Positions 20,532-32,734 of a stretch of DNA of 64,000 nt are shown piece by piece. The notes beneath the pieces were generated by a model that was given only the letters and a program-made list of their open reading frames with translations, searched no databases and had not been told where the DNA came from. This stretch comes from Bathynomus jamesi (lineage: Eukaryota > Arthropoda > Malacostraca > Isopoda > Cirolanidae): assembly GCA_023014485.1 (NCBI GenBank), contig JAJOZX010000487.1:300501-364500 (forward strand). Direction: 5' to 3'. Numbering within the stretch: the stretch's first letter is position 1; each line of letters begins with the position of its first letter. Made by a program: the position numbers and the translations under genes.

Positions 20532-22113
20532 CTACTCAAAAGAATTTAAGGGTCAAAGGAAATTTTTTGATCATGTTTGTAAGTATGTCTTTAAGCCAGA
20601 TAGGGTTAGAATATCCCCCTTTGGGTTGTCATTTGGACTAAAGACATCACGTTATTATGGGACATGCAATCATTGCACTTATCTTTAGAAACTTTTTAAG
20701 TTAACCCAGATTTCCTTTCATAGATTTGAAGCACGAACTTAGTCAGACTAAACTGACAAACTGCCTCGAAACACCCATTGTGACACCATGCACCATTTGC
20801 ACGTGTTTTGCATGAGTGTCATTCCATGCATGCCAATTTTAACAATAAAAGGCTGAGCATTTTCCATTCATCATCACTTGAAATTTGATGATGGTCGACG
20901 ACAACTCAGCTTCCAAGACAGGGGAAGGGCCATTGACTGGCTACAGATGGACAAACTCAGAGACTGTGGCTCAGCGCTAAATGTAAGCCAAAGCGTTATC
21001 GCAGACTCTGGCAGAGGTTCAGGACAACTAATGCTGTTCAGAATCGCCCCCGTTCTGGAAGACCCCGATCAACAACAGCACGAGAAGACCGCTTCCTGAT
21101 GATAACGGCGTTGCGACAGCGCTTTGTGACCGCACGGCATCTTCGGGATCAACTCAGAGCTGCCAGAGGCACCAACGTGTCCGACCAGACCATTAGGAAT
21201 CGTCTGCGAGATCGAGGTTTGCGATGCCGGCGTCCTGCAGTCCGACCACCGCTACTTGACCGTCACAGAAGGGCTCGCCGAGATTGGTGCAGACGTCATA
21301 TCCGTGAACCGTGGTCAGTGGGCAGAGACAATGTTCACAGATGAGTCACGCTTCTCGCTCTAGTTCAATGATGGCCGGGCTCGTGTTTATCGTCGTCAAG
21401 GAGAGAGATCTGCTGATGTCAACGTTGCTCAACGTCTACCATTTGGAGGAGGAAGTGTGATGGTGTGGGCGGGGATATCCATGAACCACAGAACCCTCTG
21501 TACGTCGTCAACGGAAATTTGACTGGTCAGCGTTATCTCAACGAGATTGTTCAACCTCTGGTAATTCCACTTCTGCAGCGGATTGGGACCAGGAGCTTGG
21601 TTCCAGGACGACAACGCAAGACCTCATCGTGCCAGGGTGGTGACCGACTTCCTGCAGGAGCAGAACGTTCAGCACATGGATTGGCCCTGCATATTCACCC
21701 GACTGTCACCATTGAGCATGCGTGGGATGAACTAGGGCGGCGAGTTCGATCACATCACGTCCCTGCCGTCAACCTCCGGCAACTGGCTCAGCGATTAGTC
21801 GCAGATTGGCAAGCGATCCCTCAACGTTATTTCCAACGCCTGATGAACAGCATGCGCCAACGTTGTCAAGAATGTGAATGCTAACGGTGGCTACACCAGT
21901 TACTGAAGCTTCTGCGACTTGTGTGAACATCATTTTGGGGGGTGCATGACTTTTTTTCATCAGGGTAATAAACTAGTGTCTAATCAAAAGTTTTTGTGTG
22001 TTTTCTGTTCTGTGAGCCATCAAAGAATTTTGTCATTAGTCGTCACCATTTTAGCTCGTTAGCTTATATTTATATGCACAAATATTTTTGACCCTTAACT
22101 TCCTTTTGAGTAG
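20532..22113 (+). mobile_element. Tc1-like element, 1582 bp, decayed
   Basis: The inverted ends CTACTCAAAAG at 20532 and CTTTTGAGTAG at 22113 continue into AAGGGTCAAA and are flanked by TA. The length is typical of Tc1. It carries a plus-strand transposase pseudogene. Confidence 0.8.
20878..21884 (+). pseudogene. Tc1-like transposase pseudogene
   Basis: Tc1/IS630 transposase in several frames. The N-terminal region is at 20890-21000. An HTH-like region with SDQTIRNRLRDRGLRCRRP is at 21180-21240. The first catalytic block is MFTDESRFSL near 21332 (a stop follows directly), and the second is DDNARPHRARVVTDFLQ near 21607. The expected SPDLNPIEH block is eroded, but IEHAWDELGRRVRSHH follows at 21711 and the C-terminus ends near 21884. 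There are at least three frameshifts plus stops. Non-functional. Confidence 0.8.
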
Positions 22114-22149
22114 TATATATATAATAATATAAATATATAATATTATAAT

Positions 22150-22523
22150 ATATCTAACGTAAAGAACGACGCTTGTATAGGAGAACATTCCGCGCAAGAT
22201 GAGGAGGGAGAACGAACAAATGAAAAAATGAGGTAACCACCCGGGAATCGAACCCGGGATTTTCCGATTGCCGGTCAGATATGATAACCACTACACCATG
22301 GTCCTCACTCGATCAGAAGTCGTAATTCTCCTACATACGCGCAGAAACCAATGCCCCGAGGGGGGCACCTCCCGCATGCCGCACCTATATATACAGTTCA
22401 ACTGCAAAGAACACCTCATTTTTTCATTTGTTCGTTCTCCCTCCTCATCTTGCGCGGAATGTTCTCCTATACAAGCGTCGTTCTTTACGTTAATTATACT
22501 GCGTGTTCTTTGCAGTTGAAATG
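22150..22523. mobile_element. tRNA-derived SINE, family B, head-to-head pair
   Basis: A minus-strand copy (22150-22400, tRNA-like part 22232-22305) meets a plus-strand head segment (about 22405-22523). The tRNA-like part retains the A and B boxes. The same head-to-head layout is seen at 644-1586, 14932-15657 and 24318-24971. Confidence 0.75.

Positions 22524-22576
<53 letters not shown>
22524..22576. repeat. (TA)n/(GT)n microsatellite
   Basis: Short TA run followed by GT run. Confidence 0.95.
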
Positions 22577-23125
22577 TTTAATCAACTTCGTAACAGCAAA
22601 AGCCATGTGACGGAGGGAACCTACAGCTTTACGAGGGATCTGAACCATGGGTCGCGTCATGGCCATGATGTGCATAGATACATATTTAACCTTAGTTAAA
22701 AAAAATAACAGAGGTGAAGTTTGTTGCTCCACTTTTAACCCACGGCTTAACGTGGAATCCGAACCACAACCCACCAAAGAAGACTTGATGTCACGACCCT
22801 CTGAGCAGCAGCCAGCGTTTTGACAGGGTACCCATTTATCTATGGACGGATGAACAGCTTGGTGAACTGAGTGGCGCCTGCCTTTATCGGGAATGAAACC
22901 CAGGGCCAGTGGATTAGTAGTCAGCGAATCCAACCACAACACCACCATATATATCTATATATTTGTTTTGGTGGGTGTGTTTAACCTTCTTCGCAACATT
23001 TAAAGTCATATGATGGAGTGGCCCTACAGGTTTAAGTGCGATCCGAACCACGGCCGTTACATAATCTGGAAGCAGAAGACGGCCTTCCATCCAACTGCTT
23101 TCCAGTCCTAATGTCACTGAATTTC
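22577..23125 (-). mobile_element. SINE-like repeats, family C, several copies
   Basis: Minus-strand phrases such as GTGGTTCGGATTCCACGTTAA and GCGAAGAAGGTTAAAC recur three times in degraded form (22577-22690, 22700-22800, 22975-23100). A tRNA-like head with GGTGGTGTTGTGGTTGGATT and a B-box-like GGGTTTCATTCCC lies at 22885-22948. Related to 15693-15832. Confidence 0.55.
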
Positions 23126-23136
23126 CATGAAAAACA

Positions 23137-23139
<3 letters not shown>

Positions 23140-23177
<38 letters not shown>
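23140..23177. repeat. (GT)n/(TA)n microsatellite
   Basis: Short GT run then TA run. Confidence 0.95.
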
Positions 23178-23179
<2 letters not shown>

Positions 23180-23180
<1 letters not shown>

Positions 23181-24300
23181 CACAAAGGACTGGAAATTGA
23201 AATTATCAAATACAAATCCACAGTTAAAATAATAACAATATTTTTTTCAATACCAGCATTTTTATTTGATAAGGTGCCTTCCGGACCAAAACGTCATCAA
23301 TCTTCAACTGCGCATTTATTAAAGCGTTATTTTTAGTTTCATAATTAACGACTGGCTTTATTTTTTCAAATATATGCGCAATAAAGGTCTGATCTTATGA
23401 TACTTAATATAATTTAATTATTTAATTTAAGTTTGTCAACGAGGCCCAAATTAATTTTTTATCCAAACTCCCTGAAAAGATGTTTTCCCTTATTAAATTT
23501 CTTGAAAAATGATACCCATTACGTCTTCCTTCGTGAGTTGTTTGTTTCCAGTGGTAGAACGAAAGGTATAACCCTCTCCAAAGCTAATTTCTCAGAAAAA
23601 AGTTAGACCTGGCACTTAATTAAAGATATTTTGCTTGACAAATGTGATTATTTTTATGTAATATAACTTTAACATAAAAAGGCTATTGAATTTGCCGAAT
23701 TAGAATCGTGACTGGGGTACCCAACTATGCCTATTATGAAAGCATGTCAAGTCTGGTTGAAAGACTAGACTCACGTAGTCCAAATATAGGCCTTTTAGGC
23801 TTATAATATTAGCAATATTCAATGTTAAGCTAGGTTTGTCATGTCTGGTTGGAAAGGTTAATTTTAACCTCGACTCTTAACTTTATCGCGGAACATAGAG
23901 TACTCAAATTGAGAAATTTGGCAGAAATTTACTAGATCTGACACATCATTTGTCAAGTTAAAATATTAGTTCCATATCTGATGGTGCCATTTTTTAAATT
24001 AATAGCAATTACATTAGGTATTTGTGTCACCTATTCTTTTTCTGTAGGATTTGAAGTCACTCCATTGGTAATTTGGAATAACTTCTCGTCTTTTGTTTTA
24101 TAATTTGAGCATCATTTCTGCCAGTCCTCTCATATCTGCATTGTATCAGCTACAAATTACGATATAAAAATTCATATCTTCATTTTGCTTTTGCGGTCTT
24201 GATGTTCTGTGCTGGAGGCCAAGGTCTACCTAAATGAATCACAACTGGGACTTTACACTTCAGATTTGAAATTCACTCAGCAAACTGAAAAAAAAAAATA
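23180..24300. other. No gene recognised
   Basis: About 1.1 kb of AT-rich, apparently single-copy DNA without a convincing frame, splice pattern or element end. Confidence 0.5.
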
Positions 24301-24317
24301 TATATATACACATTTCA

Positions 24318-24971
24318 ACTGCAAAGAACACGCAGTATAATTAACGTAAAGAACGACGCTTGTATAGGAAAACATTCCGCGCAAGATGAGGAGGGAGAAC
24401 GAACAAATGAAAAAATGAGGTAACCACCCGGGAATCGAACCCGGGATCTTCCGATTGCCGGTCAGATATGATAACCACTACACCATGGTCCTCACTCGAT
24501 CAGAAGTCGTAATTCTCCCACATACGCGCAGAAAATTACGACTTCTGATCGAGTGAGGACCATGGTGTAGTGATTATCATATCTGACCGGCAATCGGAAG
24601 ATCCCGGGTTCGATTCCCGGGTGGTTACCTCATTTTTTTCATTTGTTCGTTCTCCCTCCTCATCTTGCGCGGAATGTTCTCCTATACAAGCGTCGTTCTT
24701 TACGTTAATTATACTGCGTGTTCTTTGTAGTTGAAATGTATATATGGTGCGGCATGCAGGAGGTGCCCTCCTCAGGGCATTGGTTTCTGCGCGTATGTAG
24801 GAGAATTATGACTTCTGATCGAGTGAGGACCATGGTGTAGTGGTTATCATATCTGACCGGCAATCGGAAGATCCCGGGTTCGATTCCCGGGTGGTTACCT
24901 CATTTTTTCATTTGTTCGTTCTCTGTCCTCATCTTGCGCGGAATGTTCTCCTATACAAGCGTCGTTCTTTA
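24318..24971. mobile_element. tRNA-derived SINE, family B, head-to-head and tandem
   Basis: A minus-strand copy (24318-24532, tRNA-like 24419-24492) joins plus-strand copies at 24533. The plus-strand tRNA-like parts are at 24556-24628 and 24826-24898, and the tandem period is about 259 bases (24712 to 24971). All three have intact A (GGTGTAGTGG) and B (GGTTCGATTCC) boxes. It ends in (TA)n. Confidence 0.8.
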
Positions 24972-24973
24972 CG

Positions 24974-24974
<1 letters not shown>

Positions 24975-25032
<58 letters not shown>

Positions 25033-25087
25033 TATCTGTGTGTATCATATATATATATATATATATACATATATACACACACACACA
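24975..25087. repeat. Compound TA/GT/TA/CA microsatellite
   Basis: Alternating dinucleotide runs between a SINE cluster and a Tc1 element. Confidence 0.95.
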
Positions 25088-26683
25088 CACTGAGCGGCAG
25101 AAAAATCGGCCCACTTGGAATATCGCGAAAAAGCAAGTGGGCAAGCTTCTGTTTATAAGTTTTAAAATTCAAAATTTAGTCTATGAGGACATTAAAAAAT
25201 CTTCAAACACCTGCTTAATACAATTTATTATAAAAAAATACTGTACAAAAAATTGTAACTCAAAAAAACAAAGATTTCGACAAAAACAAAAAATTGAGAA
25301 ACAAAACAATACAACAACAACAAAAAACAACAACTTGTGATCCAGGTTTAATAAAAGGTGTTGCCTCCCCTAGATTGAATGACTGCAGCCATTCGTCGAT
25401 TCATCCCATGAATGAGATCGGCGATCACATCCTTTGGGATTCCCTCCCACTCTTCAGTTAAAGCTTGTTGTAGGTCCTGTTGAGTGTTAGGGGCTACTAG
25501 ACAAACCCTAAACCGCCGTCTCATCGTGTCCCAGAGATGCTCTATAGGGTTCAGGTCCGGACTTCGGGAAGGCCACTCGATTCGACGAATTCCAGCTTCG
25601 TCAAAGAAATCGCTAACGGCTCTTTCCGCATGGGGCCTAGCGTTATCGTGCTGTTGAAGGAAGTCTTCGCCAACGAAAGGAGCAAAAGGGACCATTTGCT
25701 TCAGCAAGATCTCTTCCACGTATCTTGCGGACGTCAATGACCCACCACCAACAACGACGAGCTCTGTGCGCGAGTTTGAAGTGATACCACCCCAGACCAT
25801 GACAGCTTCTCCAAAAGCAACCCTCTCCGTAAAAGTGCAAGGGGCGAATCTTTCTTCTGTTCTTCTCCACACTCTTTCCTGTCCATCGGATGTTCGAAGA
25901 TTAAATCTTGATTCGTCCGTGAACAATACTCGTCCCCATTGGACCATAGTCCAAGTGACATGCTCACGAGCGAAAGCAAAATGAGCATTGCGGTGGTGTG
26001 GGAGCAATTCCGAGCCCATTGCTGGACTTCTAGCATGTAAGCCACTTTCCATAAGTCTCCTTCTAACGGTTCGCTACGATACACTGACGTCTCGAGACCT
26101 TTCCACCTCATTGCGGACGTTTGTGGCAGTCAAGCGACGATCTCGCAAAACGCTCAAGACGATGAAACGATCGTCACGGGCAGATGTGCAGCGCGATCTT
26201 CCAGATCCTGGTCTTCGGGTGTACTCTCCTGTTTCAACATAACGTTGGTAGACACGTCGAACCGTTGTTCTTAGAATTCCTAGCGCATCGGCGACGTAAC
26301 GCTGGCTCCGACCATCTTCAGTTAGGGCGACGACTCTTGCGACGTTCACGGCACTCAAATCCATTGTAAATGTTCAATTCTGAAACCCAAAAGAATTAGA
26401 AGTCTATCTGTTACAAAACGCAAATGCCTACTCCCACTAGTGGGAGAAAAAAGTGGCACTAACAGTCTAAGAGCAACTGAATGTCAGACTGTCGAATTCT
26501 TAAAAGAAGTCGAAAATTCGTTACAGCTAGTGTATTCGCAGCTGACGTTGTTTTGTCTCGTTATTTGTTTGCCTCAATGCCTCACAGACTATATTTTAAA
26601 ATTTTAAAATTTTTATAAACAGAAGCTTGCCCACTTTGCTTTTCGCGATATTCCAAGTGGGCCGATTTTTCTGCCGCTCAGTG
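25088..26683 (-). mobile_element. Tc1-type element, 1596 bp
   Basis: Terminal inverted repeats of about 70 bp start CACTGAGCGGCAGAAAAATC at 25088 and end with the reverse complement at 26683. The target duplication is obscured by flanking microsatellites. It contains one minus-strand transposase gene broken by a single frameshift, so it looks younger than the other Tc1 element at 20532-22113. Confidence 0.88.
25348..26364 (-). pseudogene. Tc1 transposase, one frameshift
   Basis: The gene begins MDLSAVNVARVVALTEDG at 26364, with two helix-turn-helix segments (SQRYVADALGILRTTVRRV and the next about 50 residues on). The frame breaks near 26060 and resumes from about 26050 to the stop at 25348, giving about 335 residues in total, the usual length. 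Catalytic blocks are FTDESRFNL (first D), QQHDNARPH (second D) and SPDLNPIEHLWD (E). There are 34 residues between the second and third catalytic residues, which is DD34E. All three catalytic residues are present. A single indel is the only visible defect, so a sequencing error is possible. Confidence 0.88.
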
Positions 26684-26686
26684 GGT

Positions 26687-26697
26687 ATATATATACA

Positions 26698-26762
<65 letters not shown>
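26687..26762. repeat. (TA)n microsatellite
   Basis: Long TA run adjoining the Tc1 right end. Confidence 0.95.
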
Positions 26763-26765
<3 letters not shown>

Positions 26766-28400
26766 TAAAAGCTTGACCTTCGTCAGAATGAACAATTCGG
26801 GCGGAAGCTATACTCCATAAAAACAGTTCAGATTTTGGACTTTTCCCGACAACGAAGAGATAGTTTCAATGATCCGCAGAAATCCTTAATCTTTTAATGC
26901 CTGAAGCCCCCTTGAACATAGAATAAAATCGTGATACGTTGAAATTATTAAAAGTTTAAAGAAAATAACCACTTGAATTTTACTTTAACATTAATTAAAA
27001 GTGATTGAAAAATAAAATACAATGTGTTAATGAGGAAAATAATCCCTGTGAAAACGGTTGTGAGAGTTATCCATGTCTCGGTCTTTTCGGGTTTCTTTTT
27101 AAAAAATGGAATTTTATTTGTCTCAGAATAAATGCATTTTAGTAGAAATCAAGATTTTACCAATAATTCTACAGAGAAAGTGAGTATCTGGTAGCAGGAA
27201 TAAGTTTCATTGTGACACGTAAAACGTACTCATTCTACTAGAGTGTTATTTTCGCAGACCCGATGAACTACTAAGAAACGTCGTTTCGCAGGTATGTACA
27301 GTAGCTTCTTCAGAAGGGTCACAAACGTGGGAGGTTTTGGTTTTGCAGTTAACGGTGAAGGTGCTCCCAAAGATGCTCAATGGGGTTTATGTAGGACTTC
27401 CACTACCCATTAAAATATTTACAGCCTATTTTGTTTTTCTATTCAGTGTTGGTTTGGGGAGTGTGATGTGCAGGGCAATTCTTTTGCATGCTTAGATTAT
27501 TTAAGTACAAACCTCCCATGCTTGAACAATAGGAGGAAACGTTTCTTAAGATTAATTAAATAATTAAAACGGCTTCTTTGAACGGCAAGTCAGTCTTCCC
27601 AACATTGTATTTAAACTATATATTGTCCATAGAATTACACTAAAGTCACCGTGTTGAACTGTTGGTTCGAGATTCCCGGAATACTTGATTTGCTATTTTC
27701 TAAGAGAATGGCAAATATGCCTTCAATGGACGTGACTCGTTTGAGAACATAATTAATATATTTCCTAAACGCCATAGTTTCTGCATCATGTTGTTCGTTA
27801 CCCACGTTAATCTTCGCTTTATCCCTTCTGTAAGTCGACCTACCCACACACTGTATAAACTCAGTTTATGCAAATAACATAAAGTCTGCTCATTCTGACA
27901 AAATAGCATTGTGGGTGATCTCTACAAACCTTAAGCGTGGCTTGAACTTTATTGTATGTGGTGCACCAATTAAAATATCCACAGTAAGTAAATTAAAACT
28001 TTGATTCTTAGCGAGTTTTTAATAACACCAGACTGGAACCTGTTAAACCTAGAAATTCAAAGATCCACTAACAATCTTATAAATAACGACTTTCCAATGT
28101 TTCACCTAGTAGTATGAGTGAAAAAATGTGGAGTGCAACATTGGAATGCAACATGGTCACTATTGATTTACAACAGTGCCAGTGCCTTACAACAGTTCCC
28201 CTGTCATGCAAGACCATGCAACACTGCCAGAGGGAAGAAAAGGGGTGTGGGTTATGCATGAAGGGGGAAGGGGTTATGCATGAATGGGGGTCGGGGTAGA
28301 CCCCCAAGGGGGGGGAGTGGAGTTAACTTAACAAGTAAGTGTATGAATATATTTGTTTGCATGTAAGTATATGACTGTTTGTGATGTGTTTAAAAGGATA
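26763..28400. other. No gene recognised
   Basis: 1.6 kb of AT-rich DNA. 26765-26815 matches part of SINE-like family C (CTTCGTCAGAATGAACAATT). Short open frames near 27635-27909 and 28077-28307 lack recognisable features. A G run occurs at 28303-28316. Confidence 0.5.
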
Positions 28401-28416
28401 ATACGACACAAGTCTT

Positions 28417-28417
28417 T

Positions 28418-28474
<57 letters not shown>

Positions 28475-28581
28475 TTTGCTGGCGAGCTTTGTAGCATAAT
28501 GAAATCTTCCCATGCCATCCTGGTCGGCTTTGAATCACTGCTAGTTGGCTTAGAAGCCAGCCATGCCCTGAGGACACAGCC

Positions 28582-28627
<46 letters not shown>
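28417..28627. repeat. (GA)n and (TA)n microsatellites
   Basis: GA run 28417-28471 and TA run 28584-28627, separated by about 110 bases of unique sequence. Confidence 0.95.
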
Positions 28628-28630
<3 letters not shown>

Positions 28631-29092
28631 GTAACTGGAGCGACATATCCTCTCGCTGCAACTTCTTGAACTAAAAATGCCGGCTTTTCCACGATCTTTC
28701 TGACAGGCTTTTGAGTAGGGCGTTGGCTTGATCGGTTTTTCTATGAACGCACACACATCTACATACAAACATATTATGTACACACACACACACACACACA
28801 AATGTGTGTGTATATATATATATATATGATGTAACGGTTGTCATTTTTCATAGCTCTGCGGTTGCGGTTATGTACCCTATAACATCATAATATTACCTAA
28901 GAATAAACAACACAATAAAATGCCGCGTTTTAGCCACACTTTTTGCAGTCTACAATATAATGACTATAATCTAAACTGTAAAATGTGTGTTTCCAGGATG
29001 CGGGACGAAGACCCAACGCGTTTTTGCATCCCACCAACCACTTTCCCCAACCACCGCCCATTCGAAAGTGATGTGTATATAATTATAATATA
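28628..29092. other. No gene recognised; short CA/TA runs
   Basis: Contains CA and TA runs at 28784-28827 and a GCGGTTGCGGTT block at 28858 that recurs near 30768-30825, possibly subterminal repeats of a hAT element. Confidence 0.4.
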
Positions 29093-29100
29093 CTGTATAT

Positions 29101-29326
29101 AAGTGGCGGCTCGTCGGTAGGCACTGCGGAACTGCAGCACCCCTAAATTTTTTATTTACAATTGAAATAATCAAGAACAATATAAGGATGAGCTCACTGA
29201 ATAACTTTTTCAATAACTTTTGAAACTTTTATTCATTGCTCAATGCTCATCCTTTTATTTCAGTAATTATTTCAACCCATTCTTGGAGACAGCACCCCTA
29301 GAATTTTTAGTCACGAGCCGCCACTG
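29101..29326. mobile_element. hAT-type MITE, 226 bp, with 8-bp target duplication
   Basis: The ends AAGTGGCGGCTCGT and ACGAGCCGCCACTG are inverted repeats apart from the first base. Perfect 8-bp repeats CTGTATAT flank it (29093-29100 and 29327-29334). The ends resemble those of the autonomous-type hAT at 43988-47801 (CAGTGGCGGT). Non-coding. Confidence 0.85.
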
Positions 29327-29705
29327 CTGTATATATATATATATATATTAGGGTGGTCCTCCCCTTATAGAGGCGATATTTTTTTTTGTAATTTACATGC
29401 TCCCACCCAATAAAGTTGTTCCACTTAATAAGAAAATAATTCTGCTTCAGTTTGAGCTCGATCGGATAATAATTAGAGGTGGCTGTCGAAGCTTGAAGTT
29501 ACCACAAAACTGCAAGGCGGGGGTTTTCTATTGACCCCCTGAACAATCTCAGTTGGCCCCCAGGGATCCATGGATCACCACTTGGGAACCACTGGTATAA
29601 TGTGTAGTTAAAAGATTTTTATTTTGCATATATATTTTAAATTATAAGCGTTATACATGACACTGATGACGTACTATTTTGAATCGTCATGGCTGGCAAG
29701 ACCAC

Positions 29706-30167
29706 TCACTGTAGCTCACTGTTTAAGATCTTCTTAGTAGGTTCAGGATATTTCTTCCTGTGTTGCTCCACGACTTTCAATAGGTATTGAAGTTGTTCTT
29801 CATTCTTAGTGTGTTTTCCACTATAATCCTGGATAAGTGCAATCCCGCGTTCGGCATTGTCGTTCACGACCTTGATGTTTTCAACTTTCCGAAGAGCCTC
29901 TTGAAACTCATCATCTGAGTCCCATGTTGACGGGTCTTTTTGCATAAATGCAGTATTGATATTGAGGGCCCGTATAAGCTTGAAAGAGTTTCTCGTGCTC
30001 AAGGAATCCAATGTTGGGAGATGATCTTGACGAAGGCTCACACGTTTAGGACATTTTAGGCTGCCTTCTGTCTCATTAATTCCCTTTACAATTAATCTTT
30101 TTGTGTCTACTGATACAGAAGCATCAAACAGTGCCAATCCCACCATTTCCTCAGATAGGTACCACAA
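29706..30167 (-). pseudogene. C-terminal part of a hAT-like transposase family protein
   Basis: A 154-residue open frame. It includes LWYLSEEMVGLALFD at the start, FMQKDPSTWDSDDEF in the middle and VVNDNAERGIALIQDY near residue 105, ending NSELQ. Upstream minus-strand codons to about 30200 extend it slightly. I recognise the style of a transposase-derived family spread in arthropods and cnidarians, but not a named domain. A TAGGGTGG end-like sequence at 29349 resembles the end of the 49057 element. The N-terminal part is absent. Confidence 0.45.
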
Positions 30168-30251
30168 GTGGCCAGCAAATTTAGATGCTGCAGATTTTGC
30201 CCATTTTAAGGATTTCGTTCAAAATTTAAAGTTTGACAGCCACCCCTAAAT

Positions 30252-30436
30252 ATTTAACCCTTATATTTAGTGTAAATTGAATTGCTGGGAGACTGTATTT
30301 AAAAAATAAAAGTTTTTCAGCTTTGTTCCCCTTCAGCCTATTGCTTTTTTCATCGTAGATGATCCCTGCTCCACTAAATAATTGTTCACTCGGAACACTT
30401 GAGGGAGAACATCCAAGGTACGTCCGAGTCAGTTTG
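30252..30436 (-). pseudogene. hAT C-terminal dimerisation region fragment
   Basis: Minus-strand codons read SSVPSEQLFSGAGIIYDEKS followed by NRLKGNKAEKLLF. This is the conserved hAT C-terminal dimerisation region, with the catalytic Glu in PSEQLFS. A stop follows soon after. Nothing upstream is readable as the rest of the transposase. It is older than, and distinct from, the neighbouring hAT at 30856-32234. Confidence 0.75.
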
Positions 30437-30855
30437 CTAAAATTTTTGTATTTCTTTGGATTTGATTATACATCATCATTGCTTTATTAAATATAATTAA
30501 AATAATGCTCTTCTAGCCACCTAGCGTTGATAAATGTAAGTTATTACATAATGCATCTATCCATCCAGTCCAAGTAGCAATTCTAGACATGTCGCAATTA
30601 GGGCGTAGCAAAACTTACTTTTTTGCATCCTTGAGTGAAGGCATGAGGCATGACAGGAACAGCATTTGGCGACCTTTATAGCATTTATAGCCATTACACT
30701 AGCATTTATAGCATTTGGTTGCCCTAGTAAGAAGATATCCTCAAACAAATAACCGCACTGATAAATGCGGTTGCGGTTGCGGAGCTGAGAATATGTGCGG
30801 TTGCTCGGCACTTGCGGTTGCGGACAACTGCTATATCACTAATATATATATATAT

Positions 30856-32231
30856 CAGTGGCGACTCCAGCTCTTCAAGACTACTCGGGCTCTTTTTAAA
30901 TTTTCAAGTCTACATATGAGCCGACATTTAAATGCATGACAATAACTTTAGATTATCAATAAAATAAATAAATACATAACTCGGTAAAAAAAATTATTTG
31001 AATTTTATTTACTTGAACATAAAGTCCAAGCGTCTTGGTTTTAAAGACGATAATTACCTTTATTTAGGCTAGTTTCTCCATCATGTCCGCGCAATGGCAG
31101 TTCTTGCTTGCATAAATATAAAACCGCATTGGCTAATTGCTTTAAATATTGTCTGTTTGTTCAACCAGTTTATTATGATTTTCTCTTTCAAGCTTAACAG
31201 CTCTGCTAATAGCACACTCTATACTAACCTGACCAAAGGTTTTGAAGCATTTATAATTACTCAAATGACTAAAAGATTTTGCATGATAATTGCTGTCACT
31301 TAAAATATTTTTAAAATTAGAATAACCACTATCTGTCCACGATTGATTTGGCTTAGATTGGAAAAGTAAACAAGGCCAGCAGTATAATTTTTCACTAGAC
31401 ACACTTCCGCATAGCCAATCAATTTGTTTGTACCAATTATTTTGAAATGAACGATTACCCACTTTAGTTTTTATTATTGACATTGGATGGGCGTTCTTGA
31501 TAATTTCTCGTTGTACAGCGATGTTTCTCCTTCCAAATGGTTTTCCTTTTAATGATAACACTATGTCCTCCATGGGTGGGCTATACTTCTCAGAATACTT
31601 ATAATATTAAAAATAAATCAGATTATTTAAGAAAAACGAACAACCTCACATTGCGCAAAAATCAAACTGCACCGCCGCCCAAGGCAGTTGAAGGCACGCT
31701 TATCGAAACGTAAAAAGTTACCATGTATCGCCAGAATTAAAAATTGTGCCTCTACAAGGCCGAAGGATATAAGCCCGAGTTGAAATGATTTTTCTTTATA
31801 AAAAAAATTAATAGGAGGAAAAACGTATTTTATTTAATGAGAATTAGAAGCAGGACTATTATGTAACCGTATGCAAGCAAATAATTATTCATTAAAAGAA
31901 CTTTAAATATACGATATTACTTATACTTTCTAGGGCGTAATGTCTTGCGCCCGAGTAAAGGATCTTGAAAGATTACACGAAAACTTAATGTGTCAGTATA
32001 GTTTTTTTTTATAGGTAGTGAGGGTATCTAAATGCGCTCAAAATTTGCTTGCGTGATGAAGGCTAGACAGAAAAATAGTAATATACTACCAGCCGAAAAC
32101 CACTTTTACAACTTGCATTTAAAACTTTTTTTTAAACTTAAATCTATAAATACACAATTTTATCTCTCATGCTTCTCCTTGCCCATTGCCTCTCGGGCTC
32201 AGCACGAGAAGCCCGAGTGCAGGAGTCGCCA

Positions 32232-32234
<3 letters not shown>
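30856..32234 (-). mobile_element. hAT deletion derivative, 1379 bp
   Basis: Terminal repeats CAGTGGCGACTCCAGC and GCAGGAGTCGCCACTG are inverted, with TA-rich 8-bp flanks ATATATAT on both sides. It holds only the N-terminal part of the transposase. Confidence 0.82.
31142..31573 (-). pseudogene. hAT (ZMYM/TTF-type) transposase, N-terminal part
   Basis: The 143-residue frame contains the TTF-type zinc-finger signature of ZMYM-like hAT transposases: NWYKQIDWLCGS, then KLYCWPCLLF, then HAKSFSHLSNYKCFKTFG. It stops at 31142 in KLVEQTDNI before the RNase H-like catalytic domain, and the element ends without it. MEDIVLSL may not be the true start because this family usually has further exons upstream. 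A non-autonomous remnant. Confidence 0.75.

Positions 32235-32235
<1 letters not shown>

Positions 32236-32273
<38 letters not shown>
32236..32273. repeat. (TA)n microsatellite
   Basis: TA run at the right end of the hAT derivative. Confidence 0.95.
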
Positions 32274-32276
<3 letters not shown>

Positions 32277-32734
32277 TTGTGACGGTTACACGTGTTTCGT
32301 TTGAAGTCCGAATAAAAGTGATATTACAATAAAAATCCTGCAGTTAATCATTTTTAAGTAGTGCCAATTTTTGAGTCAATATTCAGTGTACACAGTCGTA
32401 TGTCTCTTTAAGTGGTGAAATAGCGGCATATGTTGAAATAAAGCAAATAAAATCAAAGCAACTTAATCTATACAGCGTTTTTTCCGAGTGTTTTCTCTCC
32501 GAGGAAATTTAACTGCCCATCGAAAGGCAATATCCCTCAGTTATCCCCCGCGTTTCACTCCCGGCACCAAGCAGGGAGAATCTACAGCGTGCCACATCCC
32601 CCATCCCCCACCCACCGGAATAACGGAAAAAACTTTCCCTCCCTCATTTCTAAAGTCAAATCAAGTACCTCACTTAATTAATTACCCTTTTGAGTTAATA
32701 TTCTGTGCACAATAATTTACATACCATTAGAAAC
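32274..32734. other. No gene recognised
   Basis: Possible 5' untranslated region of the non-LTR element that follows. Pyrimidine-rich around 32520-32650. Confidence 0.4.

Noticed and set aside
23180..24300. Possible host exon region between repeats
   Set aside because: No open frame with splice signals or recognisable protein similarity could be found.
27635..27909. Two overlapping 69-70 aa minus-strand frames
   Set aside because: No homology, no start context and no conservation evidence. Expected by chance in this length.
30557..30939. Possible protein with Cys-Gly repeats (GCGCGAENMCGC)
   Set aside because: It is a translation of repeated GCGGTTGCGGTT words, likely subterminal repeats of an element.
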